DNA from: Paludibacteraceae bacterium
Lineage (GTDB): Bacteria; Bacteroidota; Bacteroidia; Bacteroidales; Paludibacteraceae
Assembly (NCBI GenBank): GCA_017649925.1
Contig: JAGCFX010000060.1
Coordinates: 1-64,000, forward strand
Length of the DNA stretch: 64,000 nt
Direction of reading: 5' to 3'
Part shown: positions 14,882 through 24,146 of the stretch, in pieces
Layout of the letters: every line of letters begins with the position of its first letter
Numbering within the stretch: the stretch's first letter is position 1
Program-made: the position numbers and the translations under genes
The notes under the pieces: model-generated
The model's database searches: none
What the model saw: the letters and a program-made list of their open reading frames with translations, nothing else
What the model was told of the DNA's origin: nothing

Positions 14882-17198
14882 GCCAGTTCTTTCCTACGCC
14901 GCATTCGGCGATGAGCGGTATCGATAAATGCACGGCGTTCTGCATCTCCGAGACCACGATCTCACGCACGCGCTCCACTTCATCCACAGGCACGTTGAAG
15001 TTCAACTCATCATGCACCTGCATGATCATCTGCGCCTTCAGTCCTTCCTCTTTGAGCCGCCGATGAATAGACACCATCGCCATCTTGATAATATCCGCTG
15101 CGGTGCCTTGGATAGGTGCGTTGACGGCGTTGCGCTCGGCAAACGAACGCACCGTGGCGTTCTGCGAGTGGATATCCGGCAAGTAACGCTTACGGCCGAA
15201 CAGCGTCTGCGCATAGCCTTTCTGACGCGCCAGCTCTTTCTGCGATTCGATATACGAGATCACGCGCGGGAAAGCGGCGAAATAGTCATCTATCAGTTGT
15301 TTGGCTTCCGCGCGCGGGCAGTCCAGTTGCTGCGACAAGCCGAAAGCAGAGATGCCGTAGATAATACCGAAGTTCGCCGTCTTGGCCTTGCGCCGCTGGT
15401 CTTTGGTGACCGCCTCAAGCGGTTGCTTATAGATCCGCGCCGCCGTCGCCGCGTGGATATCCTGACCGGAACGGAAAGCGGCAAGCATATGCTCGTCCTG
15501 CGAGAAATGCGCCATCAGACGGAGTTCTATCTGGCTATAGTCCGCGCTGAGGAACAAGCATCCCTCATCCGGAATCACTGCCTCACGAATCAGCCTTCCG
15601 CGCTCCGTACGAACAGGTAAGTTCTGCAGGTTCGGGTTACTGCTCGACAAACGCCCCGTAGCCGTGACAGTCTGATTATACGTCGTATGGATCTTTCCGT
15701 CCGCTGCGATATAACTCGGCAGCGTGGCGATATACGTAGAAATGAGCTTATTAAGCACCCGGAACTCCAGTATCTTACCCACCACCGGATGTTTCTCTTT
15801 GAGCGCCATCAGCACTTCCTCGGAAGTGGAATACTGCCCCGTTTTGGATTTCTTGGCTTTGGCATCGAGTTGGAGTCGGTCAAAGAGCAACTCGCCTACT
15901 TGTTTCGGGCTATTGATATTAAACGTCTCGCCGACGATGGAATAGATCTCCTGCTCCAACACCTGCAATTCCTCGCTGAGCGTAGCCTGCGCCTGTTTGA
16001 GTTTATCGACATCAAAACGCACGCCTGCCGCCTCCATCTCCCGCAAGACGGGCACCAGCGGCAACTCGACCTCGTTGTACAGGTTCCACAGGTCCGCATC
16101 GGCTTTCAGCGCATCCCAGTCCGGCTCTTTATACGGATTGAATGCCACCTCCGGGTTCAACAGATACTGACAGAGACGGTTCTCAACCGTATCATACGTC
16201 GGCGTACTCGGAGCCGCCGGAGTATCCTGCTCCTCCTCAAAGCCGCCGAAGAGATCCAGTTGCGACGGATCAGCGGGTTTGGCTTTCTTGGGTGCACTCG
16301 GCGCATTGGGAGAACTCGGAGTACTCTGAGCCCTCTGCGGTTGCAGTTTCTTCAATAGCGTATTGAACTCCAACTCGCGGTAAAGAGCACTAAGCGCTTC
16401 GTTGTTCGGTTCTTTCTTCGCCAGCAGGTTCTCGTCCAACGTAATAGGCACGTCGGTGCGGATGGTAGCCAAGAAACGGGAGAACTTAATCGCCTCTGCC
16501 TGCTCCTCCACTTTCTGGCGCAATGCGCCCTTGATCTGGTCGGTATGCGAGAGCATATATTCAATCGTGCCGAACTGGTGCAACAATGCCACAGCCGTCT
16601 TCTCTCCTACTCCTTTACAACCCGGTATATTATCGCTCGCATCGCCCATAAGTCCCAATAGTTCAATTACTTGCGTCTGATGGTGGATGCCGTATTTCTC
16701 ACATACCTCACGCGGACCCATCAGTTCAAAGCCACCTGTATGCCGCGGGCGATACATGAAGATACGGTCCGTCACCAGTTGTCCGTAGTCCTTATCGGGC
16801 GTAGCCATATAGACTTCAAATCCCGCCTGTTTGCCTTGCTTGGCCAGCGTACCGATGACATCGTCCGCCTCGAAACCGGGCACCTCCAGCACAGGGATAT
16901 TCATAGCTTGCAGCAAGTTTTTGATCACCGGCACGGCTTTGCGTATGTCTTCCGGCGTCTCAGGACGCTGCGCTTTGTACTGCTCGTACGCCTCATGACG
17001 GAACGTGCCGCCTGCAGGGTCAAAAGCCACACCTAAATGCGTCGGATTGATTTTGCGGATAAGGTCATCAAGCGTGATGGCAAAACCAAAGATCGCCGAA
17101 GTGTTCTCACCTTTGCTGTTCATGCGCGGGGCGCGGATGAAAGCATAGTACGCGCGAAAAATCATCGCGTAGGCATCGATTAAAAGTAACTTTTTCAT
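14868..17198 (-). CDS. polA: DNA polymerase I lacking the 3'-5' proofreading domain
   Basis: A 776-residue family A DNA polymerase for Okazaki fragment processing and repair. Residues 1-~285 are a complete 5'-3' exonuclease (LLLIDAYAMIFRAYYAF, GFEADDVIGTLA, ATPDKDYGQLV, MGDASDNIPGCKGVGEKTA). Residues ~365-776 are the polymerase, with motif A DYSQIELRLMAHF, motif B RRKAKTANFGIIYG and motif C QVHDE. Between them lie only ~75 residues of Pro/Ala/Ser linker, with a remnant LCQYLLNPE, where relatives carry a ~170-residue 3'-5' exonuclease. No DxE or YxxxD exonuclease motif is present. The linker contains QLDLF, a good match to the beta-clamp-binding consensus. ung starts 1 base upstream of it in the same run. 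Family certain; lack of proofreading is read from the sequence. Confidence 0.95.
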   Translation of the reverse strand: MKKLLLIDAYAMIFRAYYAFIRAPRMNSKGENTSAIFGFAITLDDLIRKINPTHLGVAFDPAGGTFRHEAYEQYKAQRPETPEDIRKAVPVIKNLLQAMNIPVLEVPGFEADDVIGTLAKQGKQAGFEVYMATPDKDYGQLVTDRIFMYRPRHTGGFELMGPREVCEKYGIHHQTQVIELLGLMGDASDNIPGCKGVGEKTAVALLHQFGTIEYMLSHTDQIKGALRQKVEEQAEAIKFSRFLATIRTDVPITLDENLLAKKEPNNEALSALYRELEFNTLLKKLQPQRAQSTPSSPNAPSAPKKAKPADPSQLDLFGGFEEEQDTPAAPSTPTYDTVENRLCQYLLNPEVAFNPYKEPDWDALKADADLWNLYNEVELPLVPVLREMEAAGVRFDVDKLKQAQATLSEELQVLEQEIYSIVGETFNINSPKQVGELLFDRLQLDAKAKKSKTGQYSTSEEVLMALKEKHPVVGKILEFRVLNKLISTYIATLPSYIAADGKIHTTYNQTVTATGRLSSSNPNLQNLPVRTERGRLIREAVIPDEGCLFLSADYSQIELRLMAHFSQDEHMLAAFRSGQDIHAATAARIYKQPLEAVTKDQRRKAKTANFGIIYGISAFGLSQQLDCPRAEAKQLIDDYFAAFPRVISYIESQKELARQKGYAQTLFGRKRYLPDIHSQNATVRSFAERNAVNAPIQGTAADIIKMAMVSIHRRLKEEGLKAQMIMQVHDELNFNVPVDEVERVREIVVSEMQNAVHLSIPLIAECGVGKNWLEAH

Positions 17199-17199
17199 A

Positions 17200-17865
17200 T
17201 TACCATTTAATGGGCTGTAAGCCGTTCTTTATCAAATAGTTATTCGCCGCGCTGAAGTGTCCGCAGCCGTCAAAACCGCGATAGACAGACAGCGGCGAAG
17301 GATGCGAAGTCTGCAGCACCAAGTGTTTGCGGCGGTCAATGAACTGTCCTTTGCGCTGCGCATACGAGCCCCATAACATAAATACAAGGTGCTCGCGCTC
17401 CTTATTCAACGCCGCAATAGCCGCATCCGTCAGTTCCTCCCATCCTTTGCCCTGATGGCTACCTGCTTTGTGCGCCTGAACCGTCAGCGTGGCATTCAGC
17501 AACAGCACGCCTTGCTCCGCCCAACGGCGTAAGTCTCCGCTCTGAGGAATAGGCGTACCGAGATCACGGTGGATTTCCTTGTATATATTCACCAGCGACG
17601 GCGGTATCTGCACACCGTCCGGCACAGAGAAACTCAATCCCATCGCTTGACCGGGCTCATGGTAAGGGTCCTGGCCGATGATCACCACCCGCACGGATTC
17701 AAAAGGACAAGAGTCGAACGCATTAAAAATAAGGCCCGCCGGAGGAAAGCACCGACAGGTCTCATATTGTTGGCGCACGTAAGACGTCAGGAGTTCGAAA
17801 TAAGGCTTGTCAAACTCCGTCTGCAAAACGCGCTGCCAAGATGGTTCTATTCTAACTTGCATCAA
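17200..17865 (-). CDS. ung: Uracil-DNA glycosylase
   Basis: A 221-residue family 1 uracil-DNA glycosylase that removes uracil from DNA to begin base-excision repair. The water-activating motif VVIIGQDPYHEPGQAMG contains the catalytic Asp. The uracil-binding FSVPDGVQIPPSL and the leucine-intercalation motif TSHPSPLSVYRGF follow, and GVLLLNATLTVQ is in place. Length is normal. It overlaps queA by 4 bases and sits directly upstream of polA, an arrangement that would co-express excision and gap-filling enzymes. Confidence 0.97.
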   Translation of the reverse strand: MMQVRIEPSWQRVLQTEFDKPYFELLTSYVRQQYETCRCFPPAGLIFNAFDSCPFESVRVVIIGQDPYHEPGQAMGLSFSVPDGVQIPPSLVNIYKEIHRDLGTPIPQSGDLRRWAEQGVLLLNATLTVQAHKAGSHQGKGWEELTDAAIAALNKEREHLVFMLWGSYAQRKGQFIDRRKHLVLQTSHPSPLSVYRGFDGCGHFSAANNYLIKNGLQPIKW

Positions 17866-18965
17866 TCTATAATTAACATTGCATCGCCGTAGTCGCCGAA
17901 ACGATAACCTTCGTTAACAGCCACCTCATACGCGTGCATCGTCTCTTCGTAGCCGGCAAAGGCAGCCACCATAAGCAACTGGCTCGACTGCGGCAAGTAG
18001 AAGTTGACGAAGAAATTGTTCGCTGCCGTGAAGCGGTATGGCGGGAAAATGAACTTGTTCGTCCATCCGTCGTACTCTTTGAGCAATCCGTTCGTGCCTA
18101 CCACATGCTCCATAGCACGCATCACTTCCGTGCCTACGGCGCAGACACGATGCATCTCCTCATGCGCCTTGTTGACCGCTTTCGCCATGCTCGCCGGCAG
18201 AATAATCTGCTCGCTCTCCATCTTGTTTTTCGTCAAGTCCTCTACATCGATGTCCTTGAAGATACCAAGGGAGACATGGCTGGTCATAAAGGTTGATTCG
18301 ATGCCATGGATCTCCATCCGCTTGAGCAGTTGTTTGGAGAAATGCAATCCGGAAGCCGGGGCTGCGACAGCACCTATCTTATCTGCAAAGACGGTCTGAT
18401 AACGCTCCGCGTCCATTTCATCAACAGGCTGATCGCGGAAAATCTCCTGATATTTCTCCAGTGTCTCCGGGCTCATCGGACGATGGATATAAGAAGGAAG
18501 CGGTGCACTACCCAAGGCGTACAAACGCGGCACGAACTCCTCGTTGTCATAGTCCGTCAGGAAACGGAACGTACGACCGCGGCTGGTGGTATTATCAATC
18601 ACCTCCGCCACAATAGCGGGATCATCGTCAAAGGTTAACTTATTGCCGATACGAATCTTTCTCGCCGGGTCCACCAACACATCCCAATAACGCGTACGGT
18701 GATTCAACTCACGGAGCAGGAACACCTCAATAAGCGCGTTCGTCTTCTCTTTGTGACCCCATAAGCGAGCAGGAAAAACCTTGCTGTCATTGAAAACGAA
18801 AAGATCGCCTTCATTGAAATAATTGACCAGATCAGTCATGGTCACATGCTCTATCTCACCTGACTTGCGGTGCAATACCATCAGTCGCGCCTCGTCGCGA
18901 TACGAAGCAGGAAATTGAGCAATCTGTTCCTCAGGCAGTTTGAATCGGAACTGGCTGAGTCTCAT
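17862..18965 (-). CDS. queA: S-adenosylmethionine:tRNA ribosyltransferase-isomerase
   Basis: A 367-residue QueA, which transfers and isomerises ribose from SAM onto preQ1 in tRNA to make epoxyqueuosine. The start MRLSQFRFKLPEEQIAQFP matches the family N-terminus. The ATG at 18983 would add six unmatched residues and overlap truB, so 18965 is preferred. Conserved blocks include DEARLMVLHRKSG, GDLFVFNDSKVFPARL, VAAPASGLHFSKQLL and GTEVMRAME. It is located between truB and ung, overlapping ung by 4 bases. Its pairing with truB puts two tRNA-modification genes side by side. Confidence 0.96.
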   Translation of the reverse strand: MRLSQFRFKLPEEQIAQFPASYRDEARLMVLHRKSGEIEHVTMTDLVNYFNEGDLFVFNDSKVFPARLWGHKEKTNALIEVFLLRELNHRTRYWDVLVDPARKIRIGNKLTFDDDPAIVAEVIDNTTSRGRTFRFLTDYDNEEFVPRLYALGSAPLPSYIHRPMSPETLEKYQEIFRDQPVDEMDAERYQTVFADKIGAVAAPASGLHFSKQLLKRMEIHGIESTFMTSHVSLGIFKDIDVEDLTKNKMESEQIILPASMAKAVNKAHEEMHRVCAVGTEVMRAMEHVVGTNGLLKEYDGWTNKFIFPPYRFTAANNFFVNFYLPQSSQLLMVAAFAGYEETMHAYEVAVNEGYRFGDYGDAMLIID

Positions 18966-18969
18966 ATCA

Positions 18970-19677
18970 TTATTCTTGTACATAGTCGTAATTGTTGAGT
19001 TGTTCCAAAAAACTCTCTATCGTCATGCAGTCCTCCACGCGTGTGTCTCCTACTCTTGTACGCCGCAAAGCGATGAGGTGTGCGCCGGATTGCAGCCGTT
19101 CGCCGATGTCGCGAGCCAAGGCGCGGATATACGTCCCCTTTGAGCACACCACACGAATCGTCAGTTGCATGGCAGCGGCATCAAAAGCCAACACTTCAAT
19201 CTCGTCAATGACCAGCAGTTTGGGTTTCAGTTCTATCTCTTGCCCTTTGCGGGCATATTCATAAGCACGTTTGCCGTTGATCTGCACGGCGGAGAACACA
19301 GGCGGCACTTGCCATTGTTCGCCGAGGAACTGAGGAATGGTCCGGTCTATCAGTTCGCGGGTGATATGTTCCGTCGGATAAGTAGCATCTATGTCCTTTT
19401 CAAGGTCATAGGACGGCGTTGTAGCGCCTAATTGCAGCGTAGCTACATATTCCTTCGTATCGTACTGCAGCGTCTCTATGAGCTTCGTTTTCTTGCCCGT
19501 ACAGACAATTACCACACCGGTCGCCAACGGGTCTAAAGTGCCCGAATGACCAACTTTCAGTTTCTTCTTTCCTAACTTCCGGCAGAGGTTATACCGCACT
19601 TTCGCCACTAAGTCAAACGATGTCCAGTGAAGCGGCTTATCGAATGCCAACACCTCGCCTTGCTCAAAATCCCACAT
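18970..19677 (-). CDS. truB: tRNA pseudouridine-55 synthase
   Basis: A 235-residue TruB, which makes pseudouridine 55 in the T loop of tRNAs. The catalytic segment KVGHSGTLDPLATGVVIVC contains the essential Asp. KPLHWTSFDLVAKVR is the family N-terminal motif, and YEYARKGQEIELKP and CSKGTYIRALARDIG follow. MWDFEQGEVLAFDKP at ATG 19677 is the best start because it directly follows the uppP stop (TGAGATG); an ATG at 19695 is in frame inside uppP. It is short of the longer TruB forms that carry a C-terminal PUA domain, as in many Bacteroidetes. Confidence 0.95.
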   Translation of the reverse strand: MWDFEQGEVLAFDKPLHWTSFDLVAKVRYNLCRKLGKKKLKVGHSGTLDPLATGVVIVCTGKKTKLIETLQYDTKEYVATLQLGATTPSYDLEKDIDATYPTEHITRELIDRTIPQFLGEQWQVPPVFSAVQINGKRAYEYARKGQEIELKPKLLVIDEIEVLAFDAAAMQLTIRVVCSKGTYIRALARDIGERLQSGAHLIALRRTRVGDTRVEDCMTIESFLEQLNNYDYVQE

Positions 19678-19678
19678 C

Positions 19679-20485
19679 TCAGCAGACGGTAGCAATAATC
19701 GCCGCAGAGCCTACGATAAGGCAGTAAAGGGCGAACCAGATAAGGCGTTGACGACGTACTATCTCGATCATAAAACGGCAAGCGAAGCAACCCGTTAGAA
19801 AAGCAGCTGCAAAGCCCACCACTGCCGGAACAATGCCCAACTCACTCGTCAACTCACCGCTCAACAACTTGATTAGATCGAGGAAAGCTTCGCCGAGGAT
19901 AGGTATCAGCACCATCAGGAACGAGAACTGCGCCACACTCTCTTTCTTCACGCCACAGAGCAGACCGGTAGCGATAGTTGTTCCGGAACGGCTTAAGCCC
20001 GGCAATACGGCGCATGCTTGCGCTATACCGATAATGATGGCATCCTTATACGTTACTTCGTGTCCCGCCTTATGACGCTTCTTCTGCAACCATTCACTCA
20101 GCGCCAACAATGCTGCCGTAATAATCAAACAAATACCAACCAACAGCAATCCATTGCCGAAAAACGCTTCTACTTGGTCTTTGAGAAACATGCCGACAAT
20201 GAATACCGGAATCATCGATACCAATATCTTTGCCACATAGTCTTTCTCTTTATTCCATTTGAGCGTCGTGAACGTACCTCTGAATAACTTCGACACTTCC
20301 GCCCAAAGGATGGCTAAAGTGGATAAAACGGTAGCCACATGCACAATGATAGCAAAAGTCAGGTTCTCCTCACCCGACGTGCCTAATAACTCATGGCCTA
20401 TCTCCAAATGGCCGGAAGACGACACCGGCAAGAATTCAGTCAATCCCTGCACAATGCCCAATATCAATGCTTCTAACCAACTCAT
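19679..20485 (-). CDS. uppP: Undecaprenyl-diphosphatase
   Basis: A 268-residue integral membrane UppP (BacA), which dephosphorylates undecaprenyl pyrophosphate to recycle the lipid carrier for peptidoglycan. The two active-site motifs are visible: [19 protein letters not shown] near the N-terminus and [17 protein letters not shown] in the middle, with about seven hydrophobic helices. It overlaps the DUF3098 gene by 4 bases and is followed by truB. Family overexpression confers bacitracin tolerance, but nothing here indicates special regulation. Confidence 0.96.
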   Translation of the reverse strand: MSWLEALILGIVQGLTEFLPVSSSGHLEIGHELLGTSGEENLTFAIIVHVATVLSTLAILWAEVSKLFRGTFTTLKWNKEKDYVAKILVSMIPVFIVGMFLKDQVEAFFGNGLLLVGICLIITAALLALSEWLQKKRHKAGHEVTYKDAIIIGIAQACAVLPGLSRSGTTIATGLLCGVKKESVAQFSFLMVLIPILGEAFLDLIKLLSGELTSELGIVPAVVGFAAAFLTGCFACRFMIEIVRRQRLIWFALYCLIVGSAAIIATVC

Positions 20486-20697
20486 TTCTTCTTACCGCGG
20501 AAAAGAATAGCAAAAATCATCGCCACAAAGCCGAACAAAGCAATCATCGGACCTAACGTAATGCGGCGAAAAGAGAAAATATCCGGATTATACTCTTCAC
20601 CGGAAGGCGCGCCTACCATCAGCGCAAAGCCGACTACAATGATAACAAACGAAACGGCTATTAAAATAAGATTCAGTTGGGGTAATGTCTGTTTCAT
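20482..20697 (-). CDS. DUF3098 small membrane protein
   Basis: A 71-residue protein with two transmembrane helices ([20 protein letters not shown] and [20 protein letters not shown]) joined by a short loop with the family hallmark [10 protein letters not shown], and a Lys-rich tail. DUF3098 proteins are a Bacteroidetes signature, usually found between ftsX and uppP as here. No function is established. Overlaps uppP by 4 bases. Confidence 0.9.
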   Translation of the reverse strand: MKQTLPQLNLILIAVSFVIIVVGFALMVGAPSGEEYNPDIFSFRRITLGPMIALFGFVAMIFAILFRGKKK

Positions 20698-20711
20698 ATT
20701 TATGTCCGAAT

Positions 20712-21572
20712 TTATATCTCGTAAAGCGAGTTATTGTCCATACGAATGTATTTGCCGGTGGCAATGAGCGAGGCAAACAGCGTGATCAGCAAGCCCGAAC
20801 ACAATACCACCGCCGACACGAATGCGATATTCTGCCACGTCAGCGGGAAGAGCAGAAGTCCCATTTTATACTCCACGTAATAGACCATGCCGCTGAGAAT
20901 AGCCAAAGCAACGATGCCGGCCACAAGACCCATGATCATATTACGACGCACGAACGGCCTACGTGTTATCCAGGAAGTCGCACCTACCAGCGTCATTGTA
21001 TTGATGATAAAGCGCTTAGAGTAAATCTGCAGACGTATCGTATTGACGATCAATACCAGCGAAACGAGCAACAACACCAATGCCACCGCCAACAGTATGA
21101 GCGAGAAGTCATGCACATTGCTGCTCATCAAATCCGCCAAATCACGCGGATACAACACTTCCGTCACATACGGCAGCGCTTGTAAGTTCTCCGCTAACAC
21201 AGCCAGACTATCCGGATGGCTATACGCATCCGTCGGATGAATCTCATAACTGGCCGATAACGGGTTATAACCCAAGAACGTGCTGGGATCTTCGCCTAAC
21301 GAGCGAATATGCTCCTCCAATGCTTCCTGCGCCGAAACATAGTTATAGCCGCTACAATGGCCTCCTGCGTCAAGAATAGCCTCCAGACGCGCACGCTGCA
21401 CGCTATCAGTACCTTGCGCCAGCACAGCCGTCACGGTCATGTTCTCGCGCATGCGTGTAACAAGTGCCCCTGCAGAAAGCAGGAGCACACATTCCAAGCC
21501 AATCAAGCACAGCACTAACGCCACACTGACGGCGGAAATAAAGTATGAGTTACGAAAACGATGTTTACGCAT
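20712..21572 (-). CDS. ftsX: Cell division protein FtsX-like permease
   Basis: A 286-residue FtsX family protein: a cytoplasmic N-terminus, one TM helix (ISAVSVALVLCLIGLECVLL), a periplasmic domain (~55-170) and three C-terminal TM helices (LLAVALVLLLVSLVLIVNTI; MIMGLVAGIVALAILSGM; AFVSAVVLCSGLLITLFASL). The cytoplasmic loop RLQIYSKRFIINTMTLVGAT is typical of the family. FtsX with the ATPase FtsE regulates septal peptidoglycan hydrolases; no ftsE lies nearby. Its stop is followed after 14 bases by DUF3098, and its ATG overlaps the gldN end by one base. Confidence 0.92.
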   Translation of the reverse strand: MRKHRFRNSYFISAVSVALVLCLIGLECVLLLSAGALVTRMRENMTVTAVLAQGTDSVQRARLEAILDAGGHCSGYNYVSAQEALEEHIRSLGEDPSTFLGYNPLSASYEIHPTDAYSHPDSLAVLAENLQALPYVTEVLYPRDLADLMSSNVHDFSLILLAVALVLLLVSLVLIVNTIRLQIYSKRFIINTMTLVGATSWITRRPFVRRNMIMGLVAGIVALAILSGMVYYVEYKMGLLLFPLTWQNIAFVSAVVLCSGLLITLFASLIATGKYIRMDNNSLYEI

Positions 21573-22519
21573 TAGTATTCCCAGAGATCTTGCTCGAAGT
21601 TAAGCAATTCTTCCGCAATACGCGCTTGCTCTTTCTTCACTTCTTCCTCTTTCTTCGCATAGTCAGGGATGTAACGGTTGTACATGTTACCCTCACCTAC
21701 GATATACGATGTAAACAAACGTTTCTGGAAGAACTCGTCATACGTCACACGCTTCGTCTCGTTGCGGCTCGGAATAGCATACTGCATTGCAATATACGGA
21801 CGCAGCTTGTCCATCGGGATCCAGAACATAATAGACTCGCGCAGTGAGTTCATGATGTTGGAGCTGTCACGCGTTGAAATCTTATCCGATTGCAGCGGAG
21901 CGATGCCCAAAATCTTGATATGCAGACGAGACGTGTGCTTGTCGAAGAACACAAACTCCTGAATGAGATATTTCAATTGGTTACGAACCAACTTCTCAAA
22001 CGGATAGAAGTGGAACGACAACTCGTCTTCTATACTGTCATAGTGGACCAACATAGCATCCGAAGAGGAGATATCAAAGTGCGTCGGATCATCCGAATAG
22101 TCTGCCAACGGGTCATCTGCCATGAACATCGTCGGAATAAGATTACGACTGATCGGCTCTTGCTTGAAGTCCGGCTTGATAGTCTCCATGTTCTTCTCAT
22201 AGATAGGCATACCGTCCACCACAGCATCCGTGATCACCTTGAAGAGGTTACGATAGTCTGCATCGTCCGACTTCGTCGGGAAATACAACGGATAATTCTG
22301 TTTGTAACGCATGTCGATAATACGATATACATAGCGCGACCAGATCACATCGTCGATGCGGTGGTCCACCATCACGATCGTATCATGCGCTTCAGAGAAC
22401 TCTGCCGTCTGAATTCGTGCACTACCCATCTCGTCAAATACCGAGATAACTTTATGCTGTGCCTGCGCAGCGACTACGCCCAGCAGCATGCATGCGATAA
22501 TACTAATTTTCTTAATCAT
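21572..22519 (-). CDS. gldN: Type IX secretion protein GldN/PorN
   Basis: A 315-residue periplasmic protein with a signal peptide ending VAAQAQ. The order after GldK-L-M and blocks such as DDVIWSRYVYRIIDMRYKQN, NYPLYFPTK, LFKVITDAVVDGMPIYE and MFWIPMDKLRPYIAMQYAI identify it as GldN. GldN forms, with the lipoprotein GldK, the outer-membrane-associated ring of the T9SS. The final ~40 residues are a charged helix (KEEEVKKEQARIAEELLNF) of the sort seen at family C-termini. Twelve bases separate it from gldM. Confidence 0.95.
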   Translation of the reverse strand: MIKKISIIACMLLGVVAAQAQHKVISVFDEMGSARIQTAEFSEAHDTIVMVDHRIDDVIWSRYVYRIIDMRYKQNYPLYFPTKSDDADYRNLFKVITDAVVDGMPIYEKNMETIKPDFKQEPISRNLIPTMFMADDPLADYSDDPTHFDISSSDAMLVHYDSIEDELSFHFYPFEKLVRNQLKYLIQEFVFFDKHTSRLHIKILGIAPLQSDKISTRDSSNIMNSLRESIMFWIPMDKLRPYIAMQYAIPSRNETKRVTYDEFFQKRLFTSYIVGEGNMYNRYIPDYAKKEEEVKKEQARIAEELLNFEQDLWEY

Positions 22520-22531
22520 ATGTCTTAGGTA

Positions 22532-24100
22532 TTAATTCAGTGATAGAGGAATAGGTGACAGACGCGTCTCTCTGCCATCCGGGCCCTGCGCACGGATATC
22601 AGTGATAACGACGATTGCTCCCATCTTCAGTTTACTCAAACGATCTCTCTGATCTTGCGTGAACTTGTTTCCACGAGCCTCAGTCAGCACACCGTTGATA
22701 TTAACCTTAAAACTGGTGATACGGAACGGCAGGTCAAGCAGACCATCCGGACCATACGATGCGATAACTGTAGCGCCGGCATTAAGCAATGCACCACGAG
22801 AGATATTTCCATCCGAATACTCGGTCTCACCCGATTTGAAGTAAGCACCCGGCTTCGGCAATGCTTTCACGCGGTAGTCTTTACTACCCATCGACTGCAT
22901 ACGGCCGTCCAGCTCTGCGGAAACGGAGATCGTTACATTCTTCGCTCCGTCACCCGGCTTGATGATCCATATACCGCCTTGCTGATGAACAGATGCGCCG
23001 CTCACGTTCACACGTACCTTGTCATTCGACACACCGGGCACAGAGATAGAGAACTTATTCTCATAACCGCGGTACATGATGTTGAGGTCGTTATTCGAGA
23101 TGGTCACAGCCGGTTCACCAACGCTATACTCACTTTGGAACGGCAGATTCTCCATCTCACCCGTTGAAGGATTCTGATAAGCGATCCAACCGGAATACTT
23201 CTTCAAACCTATACCCGAAGCGGTTACTTCATACAGACCTTGGTCATTAATACGCTGACCTTCAATATAATACTCAGGACGTTGCGTTGAGTCGATAGCT
23301 GCCAAAATGATTTGAGCAGAATAGCGGCCACCACGAATCACATAGTTGGAATTCGGTATCACGTACGCGTTCAGTTTATTCACGCGCAGGTCGCCCGCGT
23401 CCGTACGATCCATCAAGTATTGAATCAATTGACCCTCGGTTGTACGAACATCGTTTTGCATCTTCGTCAGAATCGTTACCGATGCACCTACAGGCATACC
23501 GTCGAAGATAGCCACTTCCCAGTCACAGGAGTCTTTCTCATGATTATTGTAACCACGCTCCGTAGCCAATGCCGTACGAATGGAATTACGCAACTCAGCA
23601 TCCGTCTCAGCCAACTCTGCTGCATAATCACGATAGTAAGCCACCATCTCCTTCAATTTCAAGCCATTACCTTGCACAATAGCATATTGCCCCGTTACGT
23701 CCAAGTTGGAGTTACCTTGAATATGCATTGTCGGGTCCAAACCTTGAGCCTTCAGTTCGTTTACACGACTTTGACCATCGGCCAACAGCGCAATAGCTTC
23801 TTTGAAATTCTGAATATAATTGTATAGAGAGTCCGCACGCTTCTGAACCTCCTGAGCTTTAGCGAACCACTCCTGCGTCTTCTCAGGGTTGTCATTATTG
23901 GCAGCCTGGAAGTCACGGTAGAGTTTCTCGTTTCGCGTGTCAGTAGCTTCGATAGAGGAGTGCAAACTATTGTCCACCAATGTAAAACCATTGAGGATAT
24001 CCGTACTTACGTTCAACGCCAACATGGCGGTGAGCACCAAGTACATCATACCAATCATCTTTTGTCTCGGGGTTTCCGGACAGTTTTTTGCTCCACCCAT
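22532..24100 (-). CDS. gldM: Type IX secretion motor protein GldM/PorM
   Basis: A 522-residue protein with a short cytoplasmic N-terminus, one TM helix (MIGMMYLVLTAMLALNVSTD) and a long periplasmic arm. Together with GldL, GldM forms the proton-driven rotary motor that energises T9SS and gliding; the periplasmic domains reach to the GldKN ring. The start MGGAKNCPETPRQKMIGMMY is the typical family N-terminus. The D2-D4 region contains PVGASVTILTKMQNDV, NNDLNIMYRGYENKFSISVP and GSKDYRVKALPKPG. Lies between gldL (46-base gap) and gldN. Confidence 0.96.
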   Translation of the reverse strand: MGGAKNCPETPRQKMIGMMYLVLTAMLALNVSTDILNGFTLVDNSLHSSIEATDTRNEKLYRDFQAANNDNPEKTQEWFAKAQEVQKRADSLYNYIQNFKEAIALLADGQSRVNELKAQGLDPTMHIQGNSNLDVTGQYAIVQGNGLKLKEMVAYYRDYAAELAETDAELRNSIRTALATERGYNNHEKDSCDWEVAIFDGMPVGASVTILTKMQNDVRTTEGQLIQYLMDRTDAGDLRVNKLNAYVIPNSNYVIRGGRYSAQIILAAIDSTQRPEYYIEGQRINDQGLYEVTASGIGLKKYSGWIAYQNPSTGEMENLPFQSEYSVGEPAVTISNNDLNIMYRGYENKFSISVPGVSNDKVRVNVSGASVHQQGGIWIIKPGDGAKNVTISVSAELDGRMQSMGSKDYRVKALPKPGAYFKSGETEYSDGNISRGALLNAGATVIASYGPDGLLDLPFRITSFKVNINGVLTEARGNKFTQDQRDRLSKLKMGAIVVITDIRAQGPDGRETRLSPIPLSLN

Positions 24101-24146
24101 TGCTGAAGTGTTTTATAGATTTCTAATAATACTTCTTTTCAATAGT

